From: Ventosimonas gracilis
GTDB taxonomy: Bacteria > Pseudomonadota > Gammaproteobacteria > Pseudomonadales > Pseudomonadaceae
Assembly (NCBI RefSeq): GCF_001580025.1
Contig: NZ_LSZO01000192.1
Coordinates: 1-64,000 of the forward strand
Direction: 5' to 3'
Length of the DNA: 64,000 nucleotides
Shown here: piece after piece, positions 44,116 to 52,764 of the stretch
Layout of the letters: every line of letters begins with the position of its first letter
Numbering within the stretch: position 1 is the first letter of the stretch
Position numbers and translations under genes: made by a program
The notes under the pieces: model-generated
Seen by the model: the letters and a program-made list of their open reading frames with translations, nothing else
The model's database searches: none
Told to the model about the DNA's origin: nothing

Positions 44116-44165
44116 GGGAGAGTCTGTTCCCGCTTCAAACGTGACGAAGGCGGAGGGTAATACCC

Positions 44166-44185
44166 CTCTCCCGCTTGCGGGAGAG
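44166..44185. terminator. Hairpin between convergent fleQ and tagQ-like genes
   Basis: CTCTCCCGC TT GCGGGAGAG is a perfect 9-bp stem with a 2-base loop, 50 bases after fleQ and 13 bases past the tagQ-like stop. On the plus strand GGCTTTT follows about 12 bases later. It is a copy of the window's CCCTCTCCCGC palindrome and may serve both genes as terminator. Confidence 0.6.
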
Positions 44186-44198
44186 AAGAGGGTGGCTT

Positions 44199-44885
44199 TT
44201 AGCCCAACTGAATGGCGCTTCTTTGTGTGTAGAGTTGGTCGATTTCGCTTTCCAGCTGGCTTCTTTGCTGCTGCATGCGGCTGATTTCGGCGTTGAGCAG
44301 GTCGATGCGGGTGCCGCTGGTTTGCTGTTCGGCGGCGGCGATTTTTTGCCATTCTTGCTCGCGGCTTTTAACCTCGGCCAAGGTCTTTTTTAAATAGGCG
44401 GTGTTGGCATCAATTTGCGCCAACTGTTGCTGCGCCTGCTCGCGCTGTACTTGGTTTTTCGCAATGTCCTCCTTGATTTTTTTGATTTTTTGGCGGTCGT
44501 CGTTAATCACCTGGCGGGCGGTGGCGGTCAGTGATTGCAACTGTTGATTATCCTTGCGCACATCGGCAATCGCCGCGTCCAAACGCTCTTCGGTGTTGGC
44601 GTATTGGGCGCGTTGATGGTCCAGATAGTAGTTCGCGCCCATGCCTACGCCGCAGCCCACCGCTGCGGCGGCGAGCATGCAGCGCGTCTTGTCGCCAGGA
44701 TTACCAAGCTGGCAGGCGAGCGCGCCCGCAAGCGCCCCGGCTCCGCAAGCTTGCAGGCCGGACTTGCTGAAAAACTGCGCCGAATGACTACCGCTAAGGC
44801 GCGGGTCAACGCCATTGTCTGCGGTGCTTTGGCAGCCCGAAAGCAGTGCCAGACAAAGCCAATAAAAGAAGAACGATTGTTTCAT
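44199..44885 (-). CDS. Coiled-coil lipoprotein, TagQ-like
   Basis: 228 residues. Lipobox LLSGC with Cys18; Gln at +2 suggests the outer membrane. Residues about 45-85 are Gly/Ala-rich (ACGAGALAGALACQLG, VGCGVGMGANYYLDH), resembling a glycine zipper, and about 90-225 form a long predicted coiled coil. ATG 44885 follows AAGGAG; an earlier Met is rejected. Last gene after the FGE-domain gene (11-base gap). In Pseudomonas the outer-membrane lipoprotein TagQ sits next to TagR and anchors it; by position and type this is its counterpart. Confidence 0.7.
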   Translation of the reverse strand: MKQSFFFYWLCLALLSGCQSTADNGVDPRLSGSHSAQFFSKSGLQACGAGALAGALACQLGNPGDKTRCMLAAAAVGCGVGMGANYYLDHQRAQYANTEERLDAAIADVRKDNQQLQSLTATARQVINDDRQKIKKIKEDIAKNQVQREQAQQQLAQIDANTAYLKKTLAEVKSREQEWQKIAAAEQQTSGTRIDLLNAEISRMQQQRSQLESEIDQLYTQRSAIQLG

Positions 44886-44896
44886 GGCATTGCTCC

Positions 44897-46429
44897 TTAA
44901 ATGGATTTGCACGAGTTAAGCCAGCCACTGCGCGCCACTCGGCCATTTTCCAGATAGCTTTTTAAGTTTTTCCAGTGTACCTGTAAATATTTTTGCAGAT
45001 TGTTTTTGCTGCGGCCTTGCATCTGTTGTTCGGTGACAGAAAGTTGCGCGGCCATTTGTTCTTTTGGGTAATTAAGCGCACTGCCGACCAGGCTGTCGGC
45101 GTAATAATTAAGGACAAATTCGAGCACTTCGGCATGCCCGTCCAATTGTTTTTTACGCGCGGCGCAGCGCGTCTCGTCTGCCCCCTGCCCCTCACAACTG
45201 CGCTGGTAATTGCTTTGCAGGGTATCGAGAAACAACCCGTCATCTTTAAGCTTGGTGCAGAGGAACGCACCCAGTTGTAGCTGCGAGCGAATGGCCTGGT
45301 CACGCTGCTCGTCCCTGGCTTGGGCGCTTGCGCGTAGATCGCGCCGTAGCGTTTCCAGTTGCAGCTTGAGTGCCTTGTCTTCGACCTTATCGGCAATGCG
45401 GCTGATGTCTTTAAGCGGGTCATAGGCGGCGACTTTATCCGTACCCAATGCTTGCCAGTCCTGCTCAACCTGTTTGATGCGCTCGCGCGAGGTCAATACC
45501 GGCGAGACCAAAGCCAGCCGCACGCCACTGGTTTTAATCCTCTGCTCAGCGTCATCCATGTAATAAGGCTGTTCTTGGCGCAGTGCGCTGCGCAGCCCGC
45601 TTTGCGGCGTTAAATAATTGCCACCGCGCAGGATATAACCGCCCGCCTGCCCATGCTGGCGGCCGGGTTTGATTAGCCGAAACGGCTCAAACAGCATCTC
45701 ATCGACATTGCCCAGCATGTCGTGCAATCCCAACGGATTGGCTTTAAGCAAGCCGCTTAATTGCAGCTTGCCGTTGGCCGACTGCGCGCCGGCAAACCAA
45801 GCATAAGCATTTAAGCCTTCTGGCATGGGAAACAACAGGTCGCGGAACTCGGCCTCGGAGACCGCCAGCCCACCGCGCGCGGCAAATTCCCATTCGGCTT
45901 CCGTTGGCAGACGGACAAAGCCCAATGCGCCGTCTTCGACCGGCAGCTTGTTTTTGGCGTTTTTGCGCAGCCATAGGTTGTAACGGTCGCTAAAAGCCAT
46001 CGCCTCGAACCAACTTAAACCGGTCTGCGGCAGACGCAGCTTGTTGGCAGGCTTGGGGCATTCGCTGCTGATCAGCGACTGATACTGCAATTCGGTCAAT
46101 TCGTATTTGGCGAGCAGGTAATAGCGCGAAGGTTTGGGCTTATCGGTGGTAAAGCTGCCAGCAATATGTTCGGCTCTGGCCTGTTCCAGATAGCCCCAGC
46201 TATCGCCGTCTTGACCCAATGTCAGCGGATAGTCATCGAGCGGCTTCGCCAAGGGTATCGAGACCTTGCGAAAGGCCATTTGCCCACCACAGGGCATGGG
46301 CAGCAGCACATCGTCTTGCAAGGGTTTGGGGTTGTAGTATTTTTCCTCCCAAGCGGCCTGGGTAACACTGCTCAGTAAAAGACTAAAAACCGCTGCGCAG
46401 ACTTTCTGCCGCTTCAATCCGTGTTGCAC
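44897..46429 (-). CDS. Periplasmic FGE/SUMF1-domain protein, TagR-like
   Basis: 510 residues with a signal peptide (1-25, ending VTQA). Residues about 100-310 form a formylglycine-generating-enzyme-like fold with RLPTEAEWEFAARGG, GLHDMLGNVDEM and YILRGGNY; the copper-binding cysteine pair of true FGE is not evident, so it is probably not an oxidase. The C-terminal about 190 residues are helical. P. aeruginosa TagR has this fold and promotes activation of the kinase PpkA. The gene begins 47 bases inside the permease gene. Confidence 0.78.
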   Translation of the reverse strand: MQHGLKRQKVCAAVFSLLLSSVTQAAWEEKYYNPKPLQDDVLLPMPCGGQMAFRKVSIPLAKPLDDYPLTLGQDGDSWGYLEQARAEHIAGSFTTDKPKPSRYYLLAKYELTELQYQSLISSECPKPANKLRLPQTGLSWFEAMAFSDRYNLWLRKNAKNKLPVEDGALGFVRLPTEAEWEFAARGGLAVSEAEFRDLLFPMPEGLNAYAWFAGAQSANGKLQLSGLLKANPLGLHDMLGNVDEMLFEPFRLIKPGRQHGQAGGYILRGGNYLTPQSGLRSALRQEQPYYMDDAEQRIKTSGVRLALVSPVLTSRERIKQVEQDWQALGTDKVAAYDPLKDISRIADKVEDKALKLQLETLRRDLRASAQARDEQRDQAIRSQLQLGAFLCTKLKDDGLFLDTLQSNYQRSCEGQGADETRCAARKKQLDGHAEVLEFVLNYYADSLVGSALNYPKEQMAAQLSVTEQQMQGRSKNNLQKYLQVHWKNLKSYLENGRVARSGWLNSCKSI

Positions 46430-47606
46430 GCCATCCTCCCATTACCGCCACCAGTGCCGACAGCAGCAAGGTGCAGGCCAAAGCCAGCAGCAGGTGCTGC
46501 GCCGTCAGGCGGCAAACAAAGCCTGATTGATCAAGATTTGCGCCCAAGGCGCTGTTAAATACCGCACTGCCAAAGGCATACAAAGGCAAGGCCAACGCAA
46601 AAGCAAGCAGCGCAAGCAACGTGGCTTGTATCACCACCAGCGCGGCAATGGCGCACCGATCAAAGCCCATCAGCCGCAGCAAGGCCCATTCGCGCCGTTT
46701 GCGCTCGATACTGGCGAGCAACGCGCCGCCTAATGCCGCCACCGCGCCCAGCACCGCCGCCGCACCAATCACCGCAAAAATCAGCCCCAGCACGCGGCTA
46801 ATCGCCTGTACCGATTCAATTTCAGCGCCGCGCATTTGACTGTCGATATGCTCAGCCGCGAGCCTTTCGGCCAGTTCTGCGACCTGCGGCAAGGCTTTGG
46901 CATAGAGCCTTGCCCGTGCGTAGTGGGTGCGCGGCGGTGCCATTTCGCCCTGATTGATGCCAAGTAGCGGCGCGGCAAAGCCGTCACGAAAATCTTCCGT
47001 GGCGACCAGCAAATCCAGCGTCAATAAAGCCGCCGGACGGCCAAAAGCGCTGGCGGGCAAAATACCAGCGACCTTAACCTCAGTCTGCCCGCGCTGGTGT
47101 TGTCCTTGGTACTGGCGCTGCACAACGAGCCTTAGCTTATCGCCAGTTTGTACCTGTAAACGGCTCGCGGCGCTGGCCGAAAGCAGCAGCTCGCCCGCGC
47201 ACGGTGGCGTAAGGCCGGATAACAACGGGTCTCCCGCGCCGCTTGGGATCAGTTCGACATCGGCCAAAAAATGTAGGTTGTCCTTAAGCAAACTGGCCTC
47301 GCTATTGAGCGAACGGGTGAGCGGCATCACAAAGGCAACCTCGGGCATGGCCTGCCAGCGTGCAAACCAGTCAAGCGGCAGGTTGTGATTGCCGCTTGGG
47401 CGCAATTCGAGATTGCGCGGGTCGCTGAGCAATTCATCATTGAGCTGCGAAACCACGCCGTATTTCAGCCCAAACAATAAAAGCAGCGGCGCAATCACCG
47501 CGACCAAGGATGCGACCACGCAAAAAGAAACCTTGCGGTCATGCCATAAATCGGCCACGGCCAGCATCGCCAAGAGCCTTGGATGGGCGGGAACCTTAGT
47601 GGGCAT
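46383..47606 (-). CDS. FtsX/MacB-like permease, TagS-like
   Basis: 407 residues. One membrane helix near the N-terminus (VSFCVVASLVAVIAPLLLLF), a large periplasmic loop (about 50-255), then three helices in the C-terminal FtsX domain (VLGLIFAVIGAAAVLGAVAAL and following). This is the LolC/E-like layout. ATG 47606 overlaps the ATPase end by 11 bases; the frame upstream of it lies in the ATPase gene. Pairs with the ATPase to form an ABC complex of the TagS-TagT type. Confidence 0.75.
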   Translation of the reverse strand: MPTKVPAHPRLLAMLAVADLWHDRKVSFCVVASLVAVIAPLLLLFGLKYGVVSQLNDELLSDPRNLELRPSGNHNLPLDWFARWQAMPEVAFVMPLTRSLNSEASLLKDNLHFLADVELIPSGAGDPLLSGLTPPCAGELLLSASAASRLQVQTGDKLRLVVQRQYQGQHQRGQTEVKVAGILPASAFGRPAALLTLDLLVATEDFRDGFAAPLLGINQGEMAPPRTHYARARLYAKALPQVAELAERLAAEHIDSQMRGAEIESVQAISRVLGLIFAVIGAAAVLGAVAALGGALLASIERKRREWALLRLMGFDRCAIAALVVIQATLLALLAFALALPLYAFGSAVFNSALGANLDQSGFVCRLTAQHLLLALACTLLLSALVAVMGGWRATRIEAAESLRSGF

Positions 47607-48270
47607 CGATAAATACCGTCCGCTTTTTATCCGTCTGCCCGCGCAAGGCGCGAAGGCCGCAGTGTTCGACCAGCGCCCAATCATGGCTAACCACCAGTGT
47701 GGCAATAGCGAGCTGCTTTGATAGCGCCATCATCCGTTCAAACAGCGCTTTTGACTGCGGCGGATCAAGCGCGGCGGTCGGTTCATCGGCGAGCAGCAGT
47801 TTGGGTTGATGGGCAATGGCACGGACAAACGCCACGCGCTGGCGCTCACCGATGGAAAGCTGGGCGGGATGTTTATCAAGCAAAGGGGTCAGTTTTAGTT
47901 GCGCTAGGGTTTCGCGGATAACGCTGCGCTCTGGCGAAGATTGCAGCAGGCGGCACGGCAGTTCGATATTTTGCCGCACCGTTAAAAACGGCAAGAGCGC
48001 CCCGCTTTGCAGCACAAACCCCAAATAACGCGCACGGATGGCGCAAAGCCCTCGCTCATCGCTGAGCAGGCGGGCAATATCCCATCCGTTCAGGGAAAAA
48101 CGCTGCAACTTCTGCGGCTGCAAAATCAGCCCCAGCACTTCCAGCAAGGTACTTTTGCCGCAGCCGCTTTCGCCCACAATCGCGCGGACTTCGCCGGGTG
48201 CCAAGTCAAGCGCGGGCAGTTCAATACAAAAATCGCCGCGCTTAACCTCAAGACCTTGGATATGCAGCAT
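47596..48270 (-). CDS. LolD-like ABC ATPase, TagT-like
   Basis: 224 residues. Walker A GESGCGKSTLLEVLG, signature LSIGERQR (variant of LSGGQ), Walker B LLLADEPTAALDP. It belongs to the LolD/MacB class serving FtsX-like permeases. ATG 48270 has AAGG 7 bases upstream; a TTG two codons before it is too close to that site. 12 bases after the yhdH-like gene, so cotranscription is likely. Confidence 0.78.
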   Translation of the reverse strand: MLHIQGLEVKRGDFCIELPALDLAPGEVRAIVGESGCGKSTLLEVLGLILQPQKLQRFSLNGWDIARLLSDERGLCAIRARYLGFVLQSGALLPFLTVRQNIELPCRLLQSSPERSVIRETLAQLKLTPLLDKHPAQLSIGERQRVAFVRAIAHQPKLLLADEPTAALDPPQSKALFERMMALSKQLAIATLVVSHDWALVEHCGLRALRGQTDKKRTVFIDAH

Positions 48271-48282
48271 GGGCAAGCCTTT

Positions 48283-49275
48283 TTAATCCAACCGCACCAG
48301 CACCCGCCCGACTTGCTGAGCGGCGAGGATTTTGTCGATTTCGCAAGACAGTTCGGTTAAACCGACTTCGCGTACCTGCTGATCGAGATGGGGTAATCGC
48401 CACTGCCCTGCCAAACGCTGCCAAATGGCGGATTTGTAGGCAAGCGGCTGCTCGACTGAATCCACTCCCAGCAAGTTCACCCCGCGCAAAATAAACGGCA
48501 GCACCGTGGCATTAAAGGCAACACCCGCGGTTAAGCCGCAGCAGGCCACACTGCCACCGTAGCGCAGCGATTTAATCAGGTTAAACAGCATGTCGCCGCC
48601 CACGCAGTCCACCGCGCCCGCCCATTGTTCTTTTAGCAGCGGCTTATCGGTGCCTTCCTGCAAGGCGCTGCGCGGCAGGATTTGCCTCGCGCCCAAACTT
48701 TTCAAGAAGCCCTCTTGAGCGCTTTTAGCGGTGACAGCCGTCACCTGATAACCCTGTGCGGCCAGCAAAGCCACGGCAATACTGCCCACCCCGCCGCTTG
48801 CGCCTGTTACCAGCACCGCGCCGCTTTCGGGCTTAACGCCCGCTTGTTGCAATTTATCCAGGCAAAGCGCGGCGGTTAATCCGGCCGTACCCAGGCACAT
48901 GCATTGGCGCAAGGTTAATCCCGGCGGACGCTTAACCGCCCAACTTGCCGGAATACGAATAAACTGCGCAAAGCCACCTGCGCTATTCATGCCAAGGCCG
49001 TAGCCAGTGACTATCACTTCATCACCTTCGGCAAACTCCTTAACTTGCGAGCGCTCAACCACTCCCGCCGCATCAATGCCAGGCGTATGCGGGTACTGTT
49101 TGGTTACTCCGGCATGGCCACTGGCCGACAGTGCATCTTTATAGTTAAGCGAGGAATAGTTCACACGAATTAATAACTCGCCTTTCGGTAAATCCTCAGT
49201 ACTGCGCTTAATAATTTGCCGAGTAAAACCGCCTGTATCGTTTTTGCTGATCCACAGCGCATTAAATTGGGGCAT
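48283..49275 (-). CDS. YhdH/AcuI-family quinone oxidoreductase (acrylyl-CoA reductase-like)
   Basis: Zinc-free medium-chain reductase using NADPH. The Rossmann motif is VTGASGGVGSIAVALLAAQGY, and NYSSLNYKDALSASG is the YhdH/AcuI opening. 330 residues from ATG 49275; a TTG four codons earlier overlaps sohB. AcuI members reduce acryloyl-CoA; the substrate here is not certain. It sits between sohB and the tag-like genes in one direction. Confidence 0.88.
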   Translation of the reverse strand: MPQFNALWISKNDTGGFTRQIIKRSTEDLPKGELLIRVNYSSLNYKDALSASGHAGVTKQYPHTPGIDAAGVVERSQVKEFAEGDEVIVTGYGLGMNSAGGFAQFIRIPASWAVKRPPGLTLRQCMCLGTAGLTAALCLDKLQQAGVKPESGAVLVTGASGGVGSIAVALLAAQGYQVTAVTAKSAQEGFLKSLGARQILPRSALQEGTDKPLLKEQWAGAVDCVGGDMLFNLIKSLRYGGSVACCGLTAGVAFNATVLPFILRGVNLLGVDSVEQPLAYKSAIWQRLAGQWRLPHLDQQVREVGLTELSCEIDKILAAQQVGRVLVRLD

Positions 49276-49280
49276 GTTAT

Positions 49281-50348
49281 TTACCAAAACCGTTGATTGA
49301 TCAGTTTACCCGCCCAGCTTTGCAGCACGCGGTCAAATACCCCGGCGGTGGCCAGACCCAAACGCTCTTGCAGGCGTTTTTTTTGTACATAATGCAGGGC
49401 GAATAAATCAGCCGTTTTGGCTTTTTCTGCCAGATATTCATCACTGGTTAAAAGCTCATCAACCAGTTGCTTATCCAAAGCCGCTTGCCCCAACCACACC
49501 TCGCCGGTGGCGATTTGGTCAATATTCAGTTGCGGGCGATTGGTCGATACAAAGTCTTTAAACAGTTTGTGGGTATCGTCCAAATCCTGCTGGAACTTTT
49601 CGCGGCCTTTATCGGTATTTTCACCAAATACGGTCAAGGTGCGTTTGTATTCACCGGCGGTTAATACTTCAAAATCCACCGAGTTTTTCTTAAGTAGCCT
49701 ATGGAAATTGGGCACCTGCGCCACTACGCCAATCGAGCCAATCATGGCAAACGGGGCGCTGATAATTTTGCTTCCGACACAGGCCATCATATAACCGCCG
49801 CTGGCCGCGACTTTGTCGATACAAATAATTAGCGGCACCTTTGCCTTGCGGATACGCGCAAGCTGCGAGGCGGCAAGGCCGTAGTTACTGACCAGCCCGC
49901 CCGGGCTTTCCAGACGAACCAATACTTCGTCCCTTGGCGTTGCAAGACTCAGCAGCGCGGTAATTTCATGGCGCAGGCGACTGGTCGCTGAAGCGGCAAT
50001 ATCGCCGTCAAAATCCAGAATAAACACGCGCGGCTTGGTCTCCTCTGCCGAATTGTCTTCGGATTTTTTCTTTTTGGCTTTTTGCGCTTGTTTTTTTTCG
50101 TCCTTTTCGGCCTTGGCCTTGGCTTTGCGCTGCTCTTTTAGCCGGTCTGGCTCAAGCACCATTTCTTCCATAAAGCCTTGCAGGTCTTCATAAAACTCGT
50201 TGACCTTGTGCACCTCCAAATGCCCGCTGCGTTCGCGCCCTTTTTTGCGCAGCATGGCAATGGCCGACAAGACCACTATAAAAGCTGCGACCAAAGTCAC
50301 CACACGCAGCAAAAATCCCGCGTAATCCAGTAAAAACGCCACAAACAT
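49281..50348 (-). CDS. sohB: Inner-membrane S49 protease SohB
   Basis: Signal-peptide-peptidase-like serine protease. An N-terminal membrane helix (about 12-33), a very Lys-rich linker (about 70-105), then the S49 domain with LESPGGLVSNYG, the Ser nucleophile in KVAASGGYMMACVG and IGSIGVVAQVPNF. 355 residues. First gene of the six-gene minus-strand unit. Confidence 0.92.
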   Translation of the reverse strand: MFVAFLLDYAGFLLRVVTLVAAFIVVLSAIAMLRKKGRERSGHLEVHKVNEFYEDLQGFMEEMVLEPDRLKEQRKAKAKAEKDEKKQAQKAKKKKSEDNSAEETKPRVFILDFDGDIAASATSRLRHEITALLSLATPRDEVLVRLESPGGLVSNYGLAASQLARIRKAKVPLIICIDKVAASGGYMMACVGSKIISAPFAMIGSIGVVAQVPNFHRLLKKNSVDFEVLTAGEYKRTLTVFGENTDKGREKFQQDLDDTHKLFKDFVSTNRPQLNIDQIATGEVWLGQAALDKQLVDELLTSDEYLAEKAKTADLFALHYVQKKRLQERLGLATAGVFDRVLQSWAGKLINQRFW

Positions 50349-50393
50349 CCCCTTTTATTTAAAGCCCAAGGCAAAGTGCGCCAGCATAACTAG

Positions 50394-50424
50394 GGGCTGT
50401 TCCCGTTTCAAACGGGAACAGCCC
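50394..50424. repeat. Long perfect inverted repeat
   Basis: GGGCTGTTCCCGTTT, one central base C, AAACGGGAACAGCCC: 15-bp arms without mismatch, 45 bases upstream of the sohB start. A degenerate half (CTGTTCCCGCTTCAAACG) occurs after fleQ near 44123-44140. This looks like a repeat-family member rather than a normal promoter part. Confidence 0.85.
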
Positions 50425-50514
50425 TAACACGCAGGAACAAGCCAAGAACGCTGTTGCTGTTTCAGCAGCAAGCTCTTTGCCCCTTGTCAGCCTCCTGCAC
50501 ATGAGCCATTATCT

Positions 50515-50541
50515 GCTAGCCTTGTACAGTGCAAGGCTGGC
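50515..50541. other. Hairpin upstream of SCP2-like gene
   Basis: GCTAGCCTTG and CAAGGCTGGC pair over 10 bp (one G-U) with loop TACAGTG. It ends 67 bases before the SCP2 start and may be a leader structure or an operator. Confidence 0.5.
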
Positions 50542-50608
50542 GGAGAACTTGCAGAATCCGCTTATCGACATAGGTATTGGTAATTGACTATTAACAAAGG
50601 TAAATCTT

Positions 50609-50920
50609 ATGAGTGACTTAGCGAATATCATCAAAACCCTGCAAGACCGTTTTGAAGGAAAAGTACCGACTGATTTGGATGCGATTTTTCAATTTGATGT
50701 TGATGGCAAGGTGCTTAATCTGACCGTTAAAGACGGCGATTACAGCCTTAAGGAAGGCGCAAACCCGGATGCAGGTGTGACCTTTATTACTGATATGGGC
50801 ACTTTGCAAGAAATGATTAACGGTGAAACCGACGGCATGACGGCCTTTATGAGCGGCAAGCTGCGCACTGAAGGCGATATGTCACTGGCAATGAAACTGG
50901 GTCAACTGCTCGGCGGTTAA
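50609..50920 (+). CDS. SCP2 sterol-binding domain protein
   Basis: 103-residue single-domain protein of the SCP2 family, a small lipid-binding fold. Typical parts are FQFDVDGKVLNLTVKDGDY, PDAGVTFITDMGTLQEMING and FMSGKLRTEGDMSLAMKLG. Likely a cytoplasmic lipid or acyl-CoA carrier; function in bacteria is poorly defined. Alone in its direction, with a terminator-like hairpin right behind it. Confidence 0.9.
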   Translation: MSDLANIIKTLQDRFEGKVPTDLDAIFQFDVDGKVLNLTVKDGDYSLKEGANPDAGVTFITDMGTLQEMINGETDGMTAFMSGKLRTEGDMSLAMKLGQLLGG

Positions 50921-50928
50921 TCACTGTA

Positions 50929-50960
50929 TTTTTTGCCCTCTCCCGCAAGCAGGCAAAAAA
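50929..50960. terminator. Bidirectional terminator, SCP2 gene / ABC gene
   Basis: TTTTTTGCC and GGCAAAAAA are perfect 9-bp arms around a 14-base loop, between the stop codons of two convergent genes. The A/T-runs at the outer arms make it usable in both directions. The loop contains CTCTCCCGCAAGC of the dispersed palindrome family. Confidence 0.8.
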
Positions 50961-50973
50961 GGGCGGTTGCAAT

Positions 50974-52764
50974 TTAATGTTGCAACTGCCCGTATAACTT
51001 CGCGTACAACCCATCTTGTTTAATCAATTGCTGATGCTGGCCTTCTTCTGCAATTTGCCCGCCATCAAAGACCAATACACGGTCTGCCTGTTTTACCGCC
51101 GATAAGCGGTGCGCCACTATCAAGGTGGTTCGTCCTTTTAAGAAAGCGCTTAACGCCTGATGCAGAGCGTATTCGGTTTGTGCGTCCAGCGCGGAAGTCG
51201 CCTCATCCAAAATCACGACTTTGGGTTTTGCCAAAATCATCCGCGCAATGGCAAGTCTTTGCCGCTGTCCGCCGGATAAGCGAACGCCAGAAATGCCGAT
51301 ACGGCTGTCCAAACCTTCTGGCAGCCGTTGTACAAAATCAGCCAGTTGTGCAATCTCAAGCGCCTGCCAGCAGTCCTCATCAGTACAGGGGCGACCCAGG
51401 CTGAGATTGGCGCGGATGCTGTCGTTAAATAGCGCCGGATGCTGCAAAACCACGGCAACCTGTTCGCGCAGCCGCTCAAGGCCGATGTCTTCAATCGCTG
51501 CGCCGCCAAAGCAGATACTGCCCGTCTGCGCTTGGTACAGGCCGAGCAAAAGCTGTATCAAGGTACTTTTGCCGCCACCGCTGGCACCGACCAGCGCGAC
51601 TTTTTCGCCACTTTCAATCTTGAGGTTAAAGTGCTTTAACACCGGCTCATCACGGTAGGCGAAGGTTAAATCCTTGACCTCAATGGCCACTGTCTGCCGC
51701 CCGTCAAACGGGTCTTGGCGGGCGGCAAACTGCGGTTCATCGGCGCGAGCCAGCAGTTGGTTAATGCGCTTTAACGCGCCACCTGCGGCATAAAAGGCGT
51801 ATTGCAGACCGAGCAACTGCTCCACCGGCATGGCCATAAACCACAGGTAGCTAAAAACCGCGAGCATCTGGCCGATGGAAAGGTCTGAAAACAGTACGGT
51901 TAAAATCGCTGCGGCGCGAAAGGCATCGATACCAAACTGAAACAACAAACCACTGGCACGGGTCGCTGCATCGGTTTTCCATAGCGAGCGGGCGGCAAAA
52001 TCGCGCACCTCTTCGGCGCGCGTAGCAAGCCTTGCAAAGAAAAAACCCTGGCGGTTACTGGCGCGGATTTCGCTCATGGCATCGAGCGTTTCGGCGAGTG
52101 CTTGGGTAAAGCGTCCAGTACTGTCGTTTTCGAGCTTTTTCAGATGCTTAACCCTTTTACCCAGTTTGACCGTGGCAAACACTACCAGCGGGTTAAACAG
52201 CAAAATCAGTAGCGCCAGTTGCCAGTGCATCCACAACAAAATGGCGGCGCAGCCAAGCAGGCTTAACAGCGCAACCAAAAATTTGGAAAGCGTTTCGCCT
52301 ACGAATTTATCAATAGTGTCAAGGTCAGTGACCAGATGCGCCGTCACCGTGCCGCTGCCCAGACTTTCGTATTCGGCCAGTGCCATGCGTTCAAGCCGCG
52401 CCAGCAGGCGCAGCCTGATGCGATAAACCATGTCCTTGGACAGCCGTGCAAACAACTTGGCCTGCACCACGTTCAGGATAAGCGAAGCGCCACGCAGCAG
52501 CAGCGCAAGCAGCAGCATCAGCAGCACATAGGCCACCGCCGTTTGCCACGCGACGGGCAGCAGGCGGTTCATCAGGCTTAATACGCTATCCCCCTGCTGC
52601 AAGATGACTTCATCGACCAACAGCGGCATCAGTAGCGGAATGGGTACGCTGCACAGGGTCGCCAGTATTGCAATCAGATTGGCAACCAGTAATGCCTTAC
52701 GGTGACGTAAAGCCAGCAGCCGAATATGCGCCCAGCTCAGCCGGTTAGCCTGCGTTTGCGGCAT
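50974..52764 (-). CDS. ABC exporter (fused permease and ATPase)
   Basis: Half-transporter of the MsbA/LipA-exporter class, 596 residues. Six membrane helices in the first about 320 residues, then the nucleotide domain with Walker A GASGGGKSTLIQLLLG, signature LSGGQRQR and Walker B VVILDEATSALDAQ. It would act as a homodimer. ATG 52764 gives MPQTQANRLSWAH and overlaps the DsbA-family gene by 20 bases; the longer start at 52812 is less likely. Cargo is unknown. Confidence 0.88.
   Translation of the reverse strand: MPQTQANRLSWAHIRLLALRHRKALLVANLIAILATLCSVPIPLLMPLLVDEVILQQGDSVLSLMNRLLPVAWQTAVAYVLLMLLLALLLRGASLILNVVQAKLFARLSKDMVYRIRLRLLARLERMALAEYESLGSGTVTAHLVTDLDTIDKFVGETLSKFLVALLSLLGCAAILLWMHWQLALLILLFNPLVVFATVKLGKRVKHLKKLENDSTGRFTQALAETLDAMSEIRASNRQGFFFARLATRAEEVRDFAARSLWKTDAATRASGLLFQFGIDAFRAAAILTVLFSDLSIGQMLAVFSYLWFMAMPVEQLLGLQYAFYAAGGALKRINQLLARADEPQFAARQDPFDGRQTVAIEVKDLTFAYRDEPVLKHFNLKIESGEKVALVGASGGGKSTLIQLLLGLYQAQTGSICFGGAAIEDIGLERLREQVAVVLQHPALFNDSIRANLSLGRPCTDEDCWQALEIAQLADFVQRLPEGLDSRIGISGVRLSGGQRQRLAIARMILAKPKVVILDEATSALDAQTEYALHQALSAFLKGRTTLIVAHRLSAVKQADRVLVFDGGQIAEEGQHQQLIKQDGLYAKLYGQLQH

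Larger units (their letters stand above)
50349..50608. other. Divergent intergenic region, sohB / SCP2 gene
   Basis: 260 bases with no gene. It holds two strong inverted repeats, listed separately at 50394-50424 and 50515-50541. Confidence 0.6.

Noticed and set aside
44897-46429. True formylglycine-generating enzyme for a sulfatase
   Set aside because: The usual copper-binding cysteines are not evident, the protein is secreted and it sits in a tag-type gene order.
47596-47606. Frameshift between ATPase and permease genes
   Set aside because: The overlap contains a proper stop and an ATG; this is ordinary coupling.
50394-50541. Small RNA or tRNA gene
   Set aside because: The hairpins do not fold as a cloverleaf and no promoter with a T-run terminator pair was seen.
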